Source: Succinivibrionaceae bacterium
GTDB lineage: Bacteria > Pseudomonadota > Gammaproteobacteria > Enterobacterales > Succinivibrionaceae
NCBI GenBank assembly: GCA_019420905.1
Contig: JAHZGH010000001.1
Coordinates: forward strand, 186,001 to 250,000
Length of the DNA stretch: 64,000 nt
Direction of reading: 5' to 3'
Made by a program: the position numbers and the translations under genes. Below, piece by piece: positions 26,105 to 37,282 of this stretch. The notes under the pieces were generated by a model. The model saw only the letters and a list, made by a program, of their open reading frames with translations. It did no database searches and was not told the origin of the DNA. Position 1 is the stretch's first letter; each line of letters starts with the position of its first letter.

Positions 26105-29100
26105 TTAAGCTTTATTTTGAGAATTTTTAATAATCTCATGTAATTCCTGTAATGAATGAACATTGCGGTATTCATTTTCAGGTAAAGCTTCAATACATGC
26201 AAAAGCTGCATTTAAGGTAGTAGTATAGGCTACTGCGTAACGCAATGCACTGCGACGTAATTCACGGGAATCAAGTACAGACTGACGACCTTCAGTGGTA
26301 TTAATGATCCAGCTGTATTTGCCGCTCTTGATAAAGTCAAGAATATTAGGACGGCCCTCATAAACCTTATTGACATGCTTAACTTTAACTCCAGCTTCCT
26401 TTAATGTAGCATAGGTGCCGGAAGTAGCTTCTAAAGTAAAGCCGTGTGCCTCTAAGGCCTTGCCTAAAGCAGGCAGTCTATCCTTATCTGACTTCTTCAC
26501 AGAAAGGAGAATGGTTCCTTCGCGAATAATAGGCGATTTAGCAGCTAGTTCAGCCTTAGCATAAGCTTCAGGGAATAGCTGAGCTGTACCCATAACCTCG
26601 CCAGTTGAGCGCATTTCAGGTCCTAAGAGAGGATCGGAGCCAGGGAATTTGGCAAATGGTAATACTACCTCCTTAACAGAATAGTAAGGAGGAATAACCT
26701 CAGAAGTAATGCCTTGTTCCTTTAAGCTCTTTCCGGTCATAATGCGGGCGGCGATCTTAGCTAACGGCAAGCCTGTAGCTTTAGATACAAACGGAACAGT
26801 ACGTGCTGCACGCGGATTAACCTCAATTAGGTAGATTTCGTTTTCGCGGACAGCTAACTGAACATTCATAAGTCCCTTAACATTTAAAGCACGAGCTAAT
26901 TCTTTTGAAATAACAGTGAGGCGCTCTTTAATCTCTTCAGATAAATGCCAAGGAGGCAATACACATGAAGCATCACCAGAATGCACGCCGCATTCTTCAA
27001 CATGCTCCATAATACCTCCTATAATTACATCTTCACCGTCAGCAACAGCATCAACATCAATTTCTGTTGCATGATCTAAGAATTTGTCCAAAAGTACAGG
27101 AGACTTGTTAGAAACCTTGACTGCTTCATTGAAGTAGTGAACAAGATCGTCTTCATCATAAACCACCTCCATAGCACGGCCGCCTAAAACATATGAAGGA
27201 CGTACTACTAAAGGATAACCAATATCCTTAGCACAGGAGATGGCATGAGCTAATGACATAGCAGTGCCATTACGAGGCTGATTTAGCTTCAGCTTATTAA
27301 CAATCTCTTGGAAGAGTTTGCGGTCTTCGGCTCTATCGATATCATCAGGGCTAGTACCAATGATAGGAACTCCTTCACGCTCTAATTTCTTAGCAAGCTT
27401 TAACGGAGTTTGACCGCCGAATTGAACAATTACGCCTTCAGGTTTTTCAACACGAGCGATTTCTAAAACATCTTCTAAGGTAACCGGCTCAAAGTAGAGG
27501 CGATCTGAGATGTCATAGTCTGTAGAAACAGTCTCAGGGTTGCAGTTGACCATGATAGTTTCATAACCGTCTTCGTGCAAAACCATAGAGGCGTGTACGC
27601 AGCAGTAGTCAAATTCGATACCTTGACCAATACGGTTAGGACCACCGCCTAAGACAATGATCTTACGGTTATTAGTAGGATTTGACTCGCATTCTTGCTC
27701 ATAGGTGGAGTACATATAAGCAGTAGAAGTTGAGAATTCAGCTGCGCAAGTATCAACGCGCTTATAAGTAGGGAAGACCTCATGTAACCAGCGGCGTGCA
27801 CGGACCTCGTCTTCTGTCGTATTTAACAAGGCTGCCAGACGTGCATCAGAGAAGCCTCGAGACTTTAAGTCGCGCATTTCTGCAGCGTCGATAGATTTTA
27901 AGGTACGTCCGTCTAAGGATAACTCTATATCGATAATTTCCTTGATTTGGGACAGGAACCACGGATCTATCTTAGTTAACTCAAAAACTTCTTGTACAGT
28001 TAAGCCAGTACGGAAGGCATCGCCTATATACCAGATCCTATGAGCACCAGCATTTTCTAATTCATAAAGAAGTTTAGTACGGGCACTCGGCTTGGTCATA
28101 TCCAAGCGCGGATCCAATCCTGACTTACCAGTTTCAAGACCGCGTAAAGCTTTTTGCAGGGATTCCTCGAAGGTACGGCCGATAGCCATAACTTCACCTA
28201 CAGACTTCATTTGAGTAGTTAAGCGATCGTTGGAGTTAGGGAACTTTTCGAAGTTAAAGCGCGGTACCTTAACGACCACATAATCTAAAGAAGGCTCGAA
28301 GGAAGCAGGGGTCTTATCACCAGTAATATCATTGCCTAATTCATCTAAGGTATAGCCGATAGCAAGCTTGGCAGCAATCTTGGCAATAGGGAAGCCAGTA
28401 GCCTTGGAGGCTAAGGCAGAGGATCTGGACACGCGCGGGTTCATCTCAATGATGACCATACGGCCGTTATCTGGATTAATACCAAACTGAACGTTAGAAC
28501 CACCAGTCTCAACTCCGATTTCACGTAAAACTGCCATAGCAGCATCACGCATAATCTGGTATTCCTTATCGGTTAAAGTCTGAGCTGGGGCTACGGTTAT
28601 AGAATCTCCAGTGTGAATGCCCATTGGGTCAAGATTTTCAATAGAGCAGACGATGATGCAGTTGTCTTTGCGATCACGAACAACTTCCATCTCAAACTCT
28701 TTCCAACCAATTAGGGATTCATCAATTAAAAGCTCGTGAGTTGGAGATAGCTCTAAACCTTTAGTGCAGATGCTTTCAAATTCTTCAGGATTATAAGCTA
28801 TACCGCCGCCAGTACCGCCCATAGTGAAGGAAGGACGGATAATGCAAGGAAAGCCTACCTGCTTTTGAACTTCCCAAGCTTCAGCTAAGCTGTGAGCAAT
28901 TCCTGCACGAGGGCATTCAAGGCCGATATTCTTCATGGCCTTATCAAAACGCTCGCGGTTTTCTGCCTTGTCGATGGCATCAGCATTTGCGCCGATCATT
29001 TCTACGCCGTATTTAGATAAAACTCCATGGCGTTCTAGGTCTAAGGCGCAGTTTAATGCAGTTTGTCCGCCCATGGTAGGTAAGATGGCGTCAGGGCGTT

Positions 29101-29341
29101 CTTTTGCAATGATGTTTTCAACGACGCGCCAGTGAATAGGCTCGATATAAGTAACATCAGCAATGTCAGGATCAGTCATGATGGTAGCAGGATTAGAATT
29201 AACTAATACTACCTTATAGCCTTCTTCACGTAATGCACGGCAGGCTTGAGTACCTGAATAGTCAAATTCGCAGGCCTGACCAATAACAATAGGACCTGCA
29301 CCTAAGATAAGAATTGTTTTTAAATCTGTACGCTTTGGCAT
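26105..29341 (-). CDS. carB: Carbamoyl-phosphate synthase large subunit
   Basis: Makes carbamoyl phosphate from bicarbonate, ATP and ammonia channelled from CarA, feeding pyrimidines and arginine. Length 1078 (E. coli 1073). Two homologous ATP-grasp halves are visible: the first with [20 protein letters not shown], the second with [20 protein letters not shown] near residue 560. The C-terminal MGS-like allosteric domain (from ~940) binds UMP or ornithine in relatives. It starts 9 bases after the carA stop. Confidence 0.98.
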   Translation of the reverse strand: MPKRTDLKTILILGAGPIVIGQACEFDYSGTQACRALREEGYKVVLVNSNPATIMTDPDIADVTYIEPIHWRVVENIIAKERPDAILPTMGGQTALNCALDLERHGVLSKYGVEMIGANADAIDKAENRERFDKAMKNIGLECPRAGIAHSLAEAWEVQKQVGFPCIIRPSFTMGGTGGGIAYNPEEFESICTKGLELSPTHELLIDESLIGWKEFEMEVVRDRKDNCIIVCSIENLDPMGIHTGDSITVAPAQTLTDKEYQIMRDAAMAVLREIGVETGGSNVQFGINPDNGRMVIIEMNPRVSRSSALASKATGFPIAKIAAKLAIGYTLDELGNDITGDKTPASFEPSLDYVVVKVPRFNFEKFPNSNDRLTTQMKSVGEVMAIGRTFEESLQKALRGLETGKSGLDPRLDMTKPSARTKLLYELENAGAHRIWYIGDAFRTGLTVQEVFELTKIDPWFLSQIKEIIDIELSLDGRTLKSIDAAEMRDLKSRGFSDARLAALLNTTEDEVRARRWLHEVFPTYKRVDTCAAEFSTSTAYMYSTYEQECESNPTNNRKIIVLGGGPNRIGQGIEFDYCCVHASMVLHEDGYETIMVNCNPETVSTDYDISDRLYFEPVTLEDVLEIARVEKPEGVIVQFGGQTPLKLAKKLEREGVPIIGTSPDDIDRAEDRKLFQEIVNKLKLNQPRNGTAMSLAHAISCAKDIGYPLVVRPSYVLGGRAMEVVYDEDDLVHYFNEAVKVSNKSPVLLDKFLDHATEIDVDAVADGEDVIIGGIMEHVEECGVHSGDASCVLPPWHLSEEIKERLTVISKELARALNVKGLMNVQLAVRENEIYLIEVNPRAARTVPFVSKATGLPLAKIAARIMTGKSLKEQGITSEVIPPYYSVKEVVLPFAKFPGSDPLLGPEMRSTGEVMGTAQLFPEAYAKAELAAKSPIIREGTILLSVKKSDKDRLPALGKALEAHGFTLEATSGTYATLKEAGVKVKHVNKVYEGRPNILDFIKSGKYSWIINTTEGRQSVLDSRELRRSALRYAVAYTTTLNAAFACIEALPENEYRNVHSLQELHEIIKNSQNKA

Positions 29342-29350
29342 GTTTGTCCC

Positions 29351-30490
29351 CTAGTCTTCGTTACGATATTGACGCATCAGTTCAATGAAGTGTTCAAACA
29401 GCGGCATCGGATCGTGAGGACCTGGACTAGCTTCAGGGTGGCCTTGGAAGCTGAAAGCAGGAACATCGGTACGCTCGATACCTTGTAAGGTACCATCAAA
29501 TAAGGAACGATGAGTAGGTCTTAAGCAGTCAGGTAGGGTTTCTTCATCTACAGCAAAGCCGTGGTTTTGAGAGGTGATATAAACAACGCCTGAATTTAAG
29601 TCGCGGACTGGGTGGTTTGCACCATGGTGACCAAATTTCATCTTGACAGTTCTAGCACCTGAAGCTAGGCCTAAAAGCTGATGACCTAAGCAAATACCGA
29701 ATAAAGGAATTTTGCGGGAAATAAATTCACGAATAGCTTCCTGTGCATATGTGCAAGGCTCAGGATCGCCAGGTCCGTTAGATAAGAAAATACCATCAGG
29801 ATTCATGGCAATAACGTCAGCAGCCGGAGTTTTAGCAGGAACTACAGTAATACGGCATCCTAAGGACGCTAAGATGCGGAGAATATTACGTTTAATGCCA
29901 AAATCATAAGCAACTACGTTAAACTTAGTGCGGTAGGCTTTTCGATAACCCTGGCCTAATTCCCAAGTACCTTCAGTCCAGGTATATATTTCGTCAGTGG
30001 TAACTTTTTGAGCCAGATCCATGCCTTTCATTCCAGGAAATTCCTGGGCTTTCTTAATTGCTTCTTCAGCTGTTAGCTTAGGATCTGTTGATAAGCAGCC
30101 GTTTTGAGCACCCTTTTCACGAATAATGCGGGTGAGCATACGAGTATCGATACCATAGATGCCAGGCTTATGATAGCTATTTAAAAAATCACTTAAAGTA
30201 GCCTGATTGCGGAAATTGGAAGCTACGAGTGACAGATCTCGTATGATAAGACCCATAGCAAAGACGTCACGAGATTCTACGTCTTCATTATTGGTGCCAT
30301 AATTACCAATATGCGGATAGGTTAAGGTAACCATCTGTCCGGCATAAGACGGATCGGTTAAAATTTCCTGATAGCCGGTCATGGATGTGTTAAAGACGAC
30401 CTCGCCTACGGTAGTAGTGTTTAAAGCTCCAAAAGCTTTACCTTTAAAAACTGTACCGTCGGCAAGAGCCAAAATTGCGGATACTGCCAC
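29351..30490 (-). CDS. carA: Carbamoyl-phosphate synthase small subunit
   Basis: Class I glutaminase subunit that hydrolyses glutamine and passes ammonia to CarB. 379 residues. The nucleophile Cys is in [15 protein letters not shown], and the catalytic His/Glu are in [13 protein letters not shown]. The N-terminal CPSase domain has [14 protein letters not shown]. Length equals E. coli (382). Divergent from tamA, with inverted repeats between them that could be operators. No arginine-box palindrome was recognised. Confidence 0.98.
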   Translation of the reverse strand: MAVSAILALADGTVFKGKAFGALNTTTVGEVVFNTSMTGYQEILTDPSYAGQMVTLTYPHIGNYGTNNEDVESRDVFAMGLIIRDLSLVASNFRNQATLSDFLNSYHKPGIYGIDTRMLTRIIREKGAQNGCLSTDPKLTAEEAIKKAQEFPGMKGMDLAQKVTTDEIYTWTEGTWELGQGYRKAYRTKFNVVAYDFGIKRNILRILASLGCRITVVPAKTPAADVIAMNPDGIFLSNGPGDPEPCTYAQEAIREFISRKIPLFGICLGHQLLGLASGARTVKMKFGHHGANHPVRDLNSGVVYITSQNHGFAVDEETLPDCLRPTHRSLFDGTLQGIERTDVPAFSFQGHPEASPGPHDPMPLFEHFIELMRQYRNED

Positions 30491-30530
30491 AAAGACCCCC
30501 AGAATATGTATTGAGTAGACCTTGACGTAT

Positions 30531-30581
30531 GATAAGGATGTTTTTTTATTAGCCTTATCGCAGTCTGAAATATTTTAGACT
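30531..30581. promoter_or_regulatory. Two inverted repeats between carA and tamA
   Basis: GATAAGG/CCTTATC (30531-30537 and 30553-30559, 15-base spacer), and a 20-bp near-palindrome AGTCT...AGACT (30562-30581, 18 of 20 positions symmetric). They lie 41-91 bases upstream of the carA start, where operators controlling carA would be expected. The binding protein is unknown. Confidence 0.4.
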
Positions 30582-30705
30582 AAAAGTAATTTTTTTCAAT
30601 ATGCAGAAAAGGTCTCTTGATTTTTTAGTCTTGTTATTTGAAAGCTATGTCATATTTAACTTCTAGTATATAATTGATTAAATTTCACAAATTAAAAGGC
30701 TTGCC

Positions 30706-32508
30706 ATGTTCTTAAAAAAAAGCGTACATAAAAAAAATATTATGTCGCGCCTGATTTTAGGCATTTATGTGGGTATTTTTTCATTGACGTTGAATGCCTG
30801 CACAAATAAAGAAGTATCACAGCTTAAGCAAGTTGAAGATCCTCTGACTATTATTCCTGTCGGCGTCAGTGGAGAGGTCTTAGATAATGTTAATGCCCAT
30901 TTAAAAGAATTACCTCAGATTCCTGCTAAGAAAACCCAAATCTTTGCAAGAGAAATCGAAGATAAAGTAAAGCTAGCAATGCGATCTTATGGCTTTTATC
31001 ACCCTAAGATTGAACTTAAGTCACAGACTGATGCTGATGACAAGCATCAGTTATTAGTAGCGATTGATCCTGGAAAACCTTTATTTATTCGTAATTGTAA
31101 TATCCATATTATAGGTGAAGGCGCCTTTTATAATTCTTTTCATAAAATTATTGAAAACAGCGGTTTGAAATCTTATGGACTTTTAAGTCATGGGCGTTAT
31201 GAAAATTTGAAAACATCTTTAAGAGAGAGAGCTTTGGAGCTAGGTTTCTTTGATGCTGAGCTGGTGATATCTAGAATCATGGTTTACGGCGAGCAAAATG
31301 CAGCTGACATAGAAGTCCTATATGATACTGGCAGACGCTACAGCTTTGGCAGGATTAGTTATGTTGATGAAGAGACTAAAAATCTGTTAAAGCCAGTGCA
31401 GAGCCTGCAAAATTTTCATGAAGGCGATCCTTTCTTAAGCAAGAGCATCAATGATTATTCGCAATCATTATCGCAAACGCAGTACTTCCGTTCTGTAGAC
31501 GTGAGAGCCGTGGTGGAAAAGCGTCATGATTTTCAGGTTCCTGTAGAAATAGGCCTGCAAAAGCAAAAGGATAATTTAGTGCGCATGGGTATTGGTTATT
31601 CTACTGATGAAGACATACGTCTTATGTTAGGCTGGGATAAGCCTTTATTAAATGACTATGGGCATTCTTTTAGTTTTTACAGCAGATTGTCTTATATAAA
31701 ACAGGATGCGCAGGCTATTTACAAGATTCCAAGAAAAAATCCGAATTTGGATTACTATTATGTAAGGATGGCTCAGACGCATATTGATTATAACGATACC
31801 GTCTCAGATATTTCCCATGCAAGTTTTCACTATGTAGCGAATATGACTGGCAAATGGCGTCGCGATTATTCTTTGAGGCTTGAATATGAAGACTATGAGC
31901 AGGGCTTAGAGGATGGCTATAGCTTGAATTTAATGCCTGGATTGCTTCTGACACGGCAGGCTTCTTCAGGTGGCTTTGATCCTCATGAAGGCTATAAATT
32001 TACTTTAGATGCAACCTTAGCTTCAGCAGCTGTTACCGATAATAGTTTTGCGCGTTTTGTTGCAAGCTTTAAAGGCATTACTAGTCCTACTCCTAATACA
32101 AGATTCTTTTATAGATTCAATCAAGGGTGGATTTTAGGCGAGGATTCTACGAAGGTGCCTCCTTCATTGCGTTTCTTTGTTGGAGGAGATCAGAGCATTC
32201 GCGGCTTTTCTTATTTAAGTCATTCAAATAAAAGTAATGGTTATCTAAGCGGAGGCCGTTATATGAGTACAGGAACCTTAGAGTATCAGTTTCCTATAGG
32301 CATAGCTAACAGCCGTATGGCTTTATTTATAGATGCAGGTACGGCCTGTAATGATTATTCTGATGCACATTGGATTTATGGTCCTGGTATGGGTTATCGT
32401 TATATGTCAAAGTATGGTACAGCTCGTGTAGATTTTGCTGTAGGTATTGATAATGAAAATGACGATCGCTCATTTAAGCTGCATTTCTCATTTGGCCCTG
32501 AGTTTTAA
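30706..32508 (+). CDS. tamA: TamA-like outer-membrane assembly protein
   Basis: BamA/Omp85-family protein that with TamB inserts or stabilises outer-membrane proteins and lipid transport. 600 residues (E. coli 577). An N-terminal signal is followed by three POTRA-like modules (about 50-290: AMRSYGFYHPKIEL, ALELGFFDAEL, SQTQYFRSVDV), then a 16-strand barrel with the conserved FFVGGDQSIRGFSYLS near residue 495 and a barrel-type C-terminus ending FSFGPEF. The signal ends LNAC, which resembles a lipobox; unusual for TamA. ATG at 30706 follows AAGG. Confidence 0.93.
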   Translation: MFLKKSVHKKNIMSRLILGIYVGIFSLTLNACTNKEVSQLKQVEDPLTIIPVGVSGEVLDNVNAHLKELPQIPAKKTQIFAREIEDKVKLAMRSYGFYHPKIELKSQTDADDKHQLLVAIDPGKPLFIRNCNIHIIGEGAFYNSFHKIIENSGLKSYGLLSHGRYENLKTSLRERALELGFFDAELVISRIMVYGEQNAADIEVLYDTGRRYSFGRISYVDEETKNLLKPVQSLQNFHEGDPFLSKSINDYSQSLSQTQYFRSVDVRAVVEKRHDFQVPVEIGLQKQKDNLVRMGIGYSTDEDIRLMLGWDKPLLNDYGHSFSFYSRLSYIKQDAQAIYKIPRKNPNLDYYYVRMAQTHIDYNDTVSDISHASFHYVANMTGKWRRDYSLRLEYEDYEQGLEDGYSLNLMPGLLLTRQASSGGFDPHEGYKFTLDATLASAAVTDNSFARFVASFKGITSPTPNTRFFYRFNQGWILGEDSTKVPPSLRFFVGGDQSIRGFSYLSHSNKSNGYLSGGRYMSTGTLEYQFPIGIANSRMALFIDAGTACNDYSDAHWIYGPGMGYRYMSKYGTARVDFAVGIDNENDDRSFKLHFSFGPEF

Positions 32509-32550
32509 TGCTTAAAACTAAAGGTATGAGTGAGTAAGCATTAATATTTT
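32507..32550 (+). terminator. Weak hairpin after tamA
   Basis: An 8-bp stem (32507-32514 with 32535-32542), 20-base loop, followed by AATATTTT. The left arm overlaps the tamA stop. It may only attenuate, since tamB follows on the same strand. Confidence 0.4.
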
Positions 32551-32732
32551 GAGGCTGTAAAATTTGTAACTGATTTACTAGAGTAAACAGCAGTTTTGCA
32601 GACAAATTATCTGTTGATAGATTTATCAAAGGTAGTGCTGCTAAAAAATTATATTATTTTGCATAGACTTATAGAAAAGGAAGCGGCGTTTCCTCAGTTA
32701 TATTAAAACAGAGGTAGCCACGCTAATTATTT

Positions 32733-35700
32733 ATGAAAGCTTTTTTAAAAAAAATTTTTAAGCCTTTATTTTATATAGCGTTAGGTTTGGGCGGACTTCT
32801 AAGCTTAGGTCTATATTTTATTATTTTCACTACTGCAGGATTACAGTTCGCTATTGATAAAACTAATGCCTTGCTATCTGATTTTTTAAAGATAGAGGCT
32901 CATATTGAAGATGGTTCTTTATGGCAGGGATTTAGAACTTCCGGACGATTGAGCGTATATATTCCTGATATTATTACTATAAGTGCAGATAATTTTGCTA
33001 TTGATTATGATCTTATTTTTCTTGTTAAAGATAAGCAGCTTAATGTAGAAAAAATAAGCGCTGACTATCTGCAGGTAAATTTACATCTTAAGGATAGCAG
33101 TGATTCTGAAGAAAATATTGAGACTGTTGATTCATCTCAAGAGGAGATTTTTAAGCTGCATTTTCCTGTAGCAATAGACGTCGGTTCCTTAGACTTAAAG
33201 AATTTCTCTTATATGTCTGACGTTGTAGATGTAGTTATTGATAAGGCTAAGCTGCATTTGCAGGCTCATGATAATTTTGCGGCTATTGTAAAAGGCGAGG
33301 TTAATAAGGTTATTGTTTATTTGAATTCTGATGGGAAGAATGATAGCAGTAAGATTCAAGACGAGATTCCATCAGGCAGTGAAGCTTTGGTAGCTTTAGA
33401 AAAAATTGAGCTTAAAACTCCTAAAGAAATGGCTAAGGCTCAATATATAGACCCAGATAAGTTTGTTGCAGTTAATTTGCCTTTAGAGGTATTAGTTGAG
33501 TCTCTGCACATAAATAGCGGCCGTTATTATATGACCTCCTTTGATACAGGCATAATTTCGGATTTAGACTTAAAAGCGCATTGGCTTGATACTAAACTTG
33601 AAGTAGAAAATTTAAGCGCCAGACATAACTTAGGCGAGCTTTCTGTTATAGGTACCATGGATTTTTATGATTGGTACTATATGGACTTTAATCTAAGCGG
33701 TAAGGGTGCGCAAAATCAAGCCGCCATGCATAATTATGCAGGGGCTCTTTATGGACTTGAAGGCAGAGCTAAGGTTTTAGGCGATATTTCTAAATTAAGA
33801 GTTGAGGCATTGCTTACATCTCCAGAAGTTGTTAGGGCTTCAGGCTTTATTCGCCCATTAGATGGAGATTTGCCTTTAGCTTTAGATTTAAATATCTCGA
33901 AGATGGCTTATCCTTTTGCGAAATTAAAGGATAAAGAGCAAACTGAAGTAGCGCTTGATGACAGAGAGCTTCAAAAACAAAATAATAATGACGATACAGC
34001 TCAGGCTTTAGTAAGTCCAATTGAGATATACAAGCAAGATCCGACGCTTAGTATCAGCAATTTTAAATTAGCAGTAAGCGGCGAGCTGTTTAAAACTTTG
34101 ACTTTAGACCTAAAGTCAAACTTAGACGGCATGGGCATGGAGAATTTAAAGCTTGCATTGAAAGCTGATGCTAATTTAACGCAGGCATTAGTCCATAATT
34201 TAGATATTAATGGAAAGTATCAACAATCTCCTTTGAATTTTAATTATAAGGGTAATCTTGAGTATTCAAATGGTTATACTGTAGCTGGTAAATTGAAACT
34301 AGATTCATCTGATGCAAAAGGCTTACATCAGGAATTAAAAGGCAAGCTTTCTTTAGATAGCGATCTGCTTTTTACCTACCAGAGTCCTGAAGAAATTTTA
34401 TTTAATATTGAAAAACTCAAGGCTAAATTTCATTTAAACGGCAATCCTAGCGAGTTAGATGCGGAGAATTTAAATGGAGATTTGCTTCAAGGATTTGATA
34501 TAGGACTATTAAAATTTGAGCAAGCGCGTAATCATTTGTCATTGCGAGGCAGTCTTTCAGATGAGTCTGATTTTAATGGTTCCTTTGCTTTAAATTCTCT
34601 AGAAGATATAGTGCCTTCTTTAGCTGGCTCAATTTCGGGGCGGCTGAAGATTGAAGGCGACTATATGATGCCTGAAGCTACAATTATTGCAAACTCCAGA
34701 CGTCTTAAATACGATAACGTAGCTATACGCAATTTTATCATTAATGCAATGCTGAAGCCTCAAAATGAGGAATTCTCTTTTACTCTTCTAAGCGATACTT
34801 TGCGTCTAGGCAAAGGCGGGCCTTTGTATCGTCAGTGCTCATTTGATCTTTCTGGTACTTTAAGATCACACCGCTTGTCTTTTGCCTGCGGCGGTGCTTA
34901 TAAGAGCTTTGCAGGGGCCTTTGGCAGTTATGATAAGGAAAAAGGCATTTATAGCGGCAATATCAGCGATTTGGTTATAGAAAGTACGCTTACAGAGCCT
35001 ATAACTTTAAGAGCTCCGGTTAACTTTAGCTATAACCTGCAAAAATCTACAGGTAGTGTTGGTGCAGTCGAGATCACTGATACGAAAACAGATATTAAAA
35101 TTGCAGAAACGAATATCTCTCCGAATTTGATTAAAACTAATTTAGTAGTTGACGGTTTTGATTTGAATTATTTAAATGTAATTTCACCTCGCAACTACAA
35201 TTTGTCAGGCAGGATTTATGCTGAAGCATTCTTAAAAATTGTTAACGGGAAAGTTGATGTTAAATCTTCAATTACGAGCTCTTCTGGACTGATTGATATT
35301 CCAAATTACCATATATCTTATGATAGCTTTGGGATTGATTTGAGCTTTAATCAGAATAAAGCTGCCGTAAAAGTTAAAAGCTCTTTAAGCCATAATGATG
35401 GTGATTTAGATATTGATATCGGAATCAGGGACCCTTTAAGCAGGAAAGAACTTTTTGGCAGGGTTAATTTAACGGACCTTAATTTAGATCTTTTTGCTGC
35501 GGCAGGCGGGGTTTTCAATCAGCTGCAGGGAAAGGCTAATATTAAAGGAAGTTTAGGCGGAAATTTACGAACACCATTATTCTTTGGCGATATTAAATTA
35601 ATAGGGGCTGCTGAACCGCATTTTAACATAGGCACTATTAATGATTTTGATATGCATGTTCATGCAAATGGTGATCATGGCAGTCTCTTAGGTTTGATAA

Positions 35701-36734
35701 AGATTAATGATGGAAATTTAAACCTCACAGGAAATTTAAATTGGGCTGATGGTGCTAATGGTAAATTAGAGGTAAAAGCTACTTCATTGCCTTTATTTTT
35801 ATTAGGCTATGGCGAATCTTATGTCGATATAGATACCCAAGCTATTCTCAGCGATGCTTTATATATAAGAGGTCATATCAATATTCCTAAGGCAAGAATT
35901 AGCGTTTCTTCCTTAGAGAGTCAGGCGCAAAATCCGTCGAAAGACGAAATTTATATAGAGCATGGCGGGGCAGATGTTTTGATCGCAGAGCACCGTCAGC
36001 GGCAGGCACCTATAGGAATGGATATCAATTTAAATATTAATATGGGAAATGATGTCATGCTCGATGCTATGGGCTTAAAATCCCATATTATAGGTTCGTT
36101 GACGCTAAAACAGGATCTTCAAGATAAGGAAATTGGTGCGGAAGGTACAATTTCTTTGGACAATGCTAAAGCAGAAATTTATGGTCATCGCTTTATTGTT
36201 AACTATGCGGATACTATTTTTAAGGGTAAAATTGACAATCCTCAATTAAGAGTAGAGGCTATAGCCGATCCTTTTGGCATTGAAGATGATGTGATTGCAG
36301 GCGTACATGTTACAGGCAATGCCTCAGATCCAGTAATTGAGCTGTTTTCTAAGCCAGCCATGTCTCAAAATGAAATACTTTCGTATTTGCTTTATGGCCA
36401 TGGACTTGAAAAGAATACAGATGATAGCTCAGGGCAAAATTCTCAATTCCTAATGACTTTAGGTTTAGGAACTACTACAGGACTTATAAATTCTCTTGCC
36501 GGAGCTTTAGGCATGCAGGGAGTACAATTTGCATCTTCAGGCAGCGGTGATGAAACAACTGTGGGAGTACAGACATATATTACAAAAAATATTCGTTTAT
36601 CTTATGGTTATGGTGTTTTTACATCCTTAAGTGAGTTTAGAATTCGTTACGAATTTATGCGTAAGCTTTATGCGGAGTTTATATCCTCAATAGATCAATC
36701 CGTAGATTTAATTTATAGTTTTGAATTTGACTAA
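32733..36734 (+). CDS. tamB: TamB, translocation and assembly module protein
   Basis: A very long periplasm-spanning protein, 1333 residues (E. coli TamB 1259). One N-terminal membrane helix (residues ~12-35) anchors it in the inner membrane. The rest is repetitive beta-strand sequence forming a hydrophobic groove (bridge-like lipid transfer family). The C-terminal ~350 residues form the TamB/DUF490 domain with SKPAMSQNEILSYLLYGHG and GLGTTTGLINSLAGALG. Directly downstream of tamA in the conserved order; the 224-base gap may hold a second promoter. hpt starts 8-14 bases after the stop. Confidence 0.95.
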   Translation: MKAFLKKIFKPLFYIALGLGGLLSLGLYFIIFTTAGLQFAIDKTNALLSDFLKIEAHIEDGSLWQGFRTSGRLSVYIPDIITISADNFAIDYDLIFLVKDKQLNVEKISADYLQVNLHLKDSSDSEENIETVDSSQEEIFKLHFPVAIDVGSLDLKNFSYMSDVVDVVIDKAKLHLQAHDNFAAIVKGEVNKVIVYLNSDGKNDSSKIQDEIPSGSEALVALEKIELKTPKEMAKAQYIDPDKFVAVNLPLEVLVESLHINSGRYYMTSFDTGIISDLDLKAHWLDTKLEVENLSARHNLGELSVIGTMDFYDWYYMDFNLSGKGAQNQAAMHNYAGALYGLEGRAKVLGDISKLRVEALLTSPEVVRASGFIRPLDGDLPLALDLNISKMAYPFAKLKDKEQTEVALDDRELQKQNNNDDTAQALVSPIEIYKQDPTLSISNFKLAVSGELFKTLTLDLKSNLDGMGMENLKLALKADANLTQALVHNLDINGKYQQSPLNFNYKGNLEYSNGYTVAGKLKLDSSDAKGLHQELKGKLSLDSDLLFTYQSPEEILFNIEKLKAKFHLNGNPSELDAENLNGDLLQGFDIGLLKFEQARNHLSLRGSLSDESDFNGSFALNSLEDIVPSLAGSISGRLKIEGDYMMPEATIIANSRRLKYDNVAIRNFIINAMLKPQNEEFSFTLLSDTLRLGKGGPLYRQCSFDLSGTLRSHRLSFACGGAYKSFAGAFGSYDKEKGIYSGNISDLVIESTLTEPITLRAPVNFSYNLQKSTGSVGAVEITDTKTDIKIAETNISPNLIKTNLVVDGFDLNYLNVISPRNYNLSGRIYAEAFLKIVNGKVDVKSSITSSSGLIDIPNYHISYDSFGIDLSFNQNKAAVKVKSSLSHNDGDLDIDIGIRDPLSRKELFGRVNLTDLNLDLFAAAGGVFNQLQGKANIKGSLGGNLRTPLFFGDIKLIGAAEPHFNIGTINDFDMHVHANGDHGSLLGLIKINDGNLNLTGNLNWADGANGKLEVKATSLPLFLLGYGESYVDIDTQAILSDALYIRGHINIPKARISVSSLESQAQNPSKDEIYIEHGGADVLIAEHRQRQAPIGMDINLNINMGNDVMLDAMGLKSHIIGSLTLKQDLQDKEIGAEGTISLDNAKAEIYGHRFIVNYADTIFKGKIDNPQLRVEAIADPFGIEDDVIAGVHVTGNASDPVIELFSKPAMSQNEILSYLLYGHGLEKNTDDSSGQNSQFLMTLGLGTTTGLINSLAGALGMQGVQFASSGSGDETTVGVQTYITKNIRLSYGYGVFTSLSEFRIRYEFMRKLYAEFISSIDQSVDLIYSFEFD

Positions 36735-36748
36735 TAGGAGATATGCAA

Positions 36749-37282
36749 ATGGCTAAGATCAAAGAATTAAAAGAGCTTTATTCAAAGGTTGTCTTAGACA
36801 AGCGCATTGCAGAGTTAGGTAAGCAAATCAGCGAGGATTATAAGGGTAAAGATCTGTTATGCGTATGCGTATTAAAAGGAGCTGTTTTTTTCTTTACTGA
36901 TTTAGTTCGTGCTATTGATAATCCTCAGCTTAAGATTGATTTTATCAGAGCTAGCTCCTATGGAGATGGTACAGCAAGCTCTCATGAAGTTAAGCTGTTA
37001 AAAGATTTGGATTTAGAAATTAAAGGTAAAAACTTATTATTTATTGAAGATATTATAGATTCAGGCATAACTATGAAGGCCGTAACTCAAATGTATCGTG
37101 ATCGCGGTGCAGCATCAGTAAAGTTATGCGCGCTTTTCGATCAAAGATCACGTCGAGAAGTAGACGTTAAAATTGATTATGCTGGTTTTGTTTTAAATAG
37201 AGGCTTTTTGGTAGGATATGGCTTGGATTTAGCAGAAATTTACCGTAATTTGCCTAATGTCTATGAGGTTATTTTTGAGTAA
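36749..37282 (+). CDS. hpt: Hypoxanthine phosphoribosyltransferase
   Basis: Purine salvage: hypoxanthine (and guanine) plus PRPP to the nucleotide. 177 residues, the normal size. VLKGAVFFFTDLVRAI is the loop I region, LFIEDIIDSGITM is the PRPP-binding motif, and VGYGLDLAEIYRNLP is the C-terminal base-binding part. Two ATGs are possible: 36743 is only 2 bases behind AGGAG, 36749 is 8 bases behind it, so I choose 36749. It overlaps the start of lonH. Confidence 0.96.
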   Translation: MAKIKELKELYSKVVLDKRIAELGKQISEDYKGKDLLCVCVLKGAVFFFTDLVRAIDNPQLKIDFIRASSYGDGTASSHEVKLLKDLDLEIKGKNLLFIEDIIDSGITMKAVTQMYRDRGAASVKLCALFDQRSRREVDVKIDYAGFVLNRGFLVGYGLDLAEIYRNLPNVYEVIFE

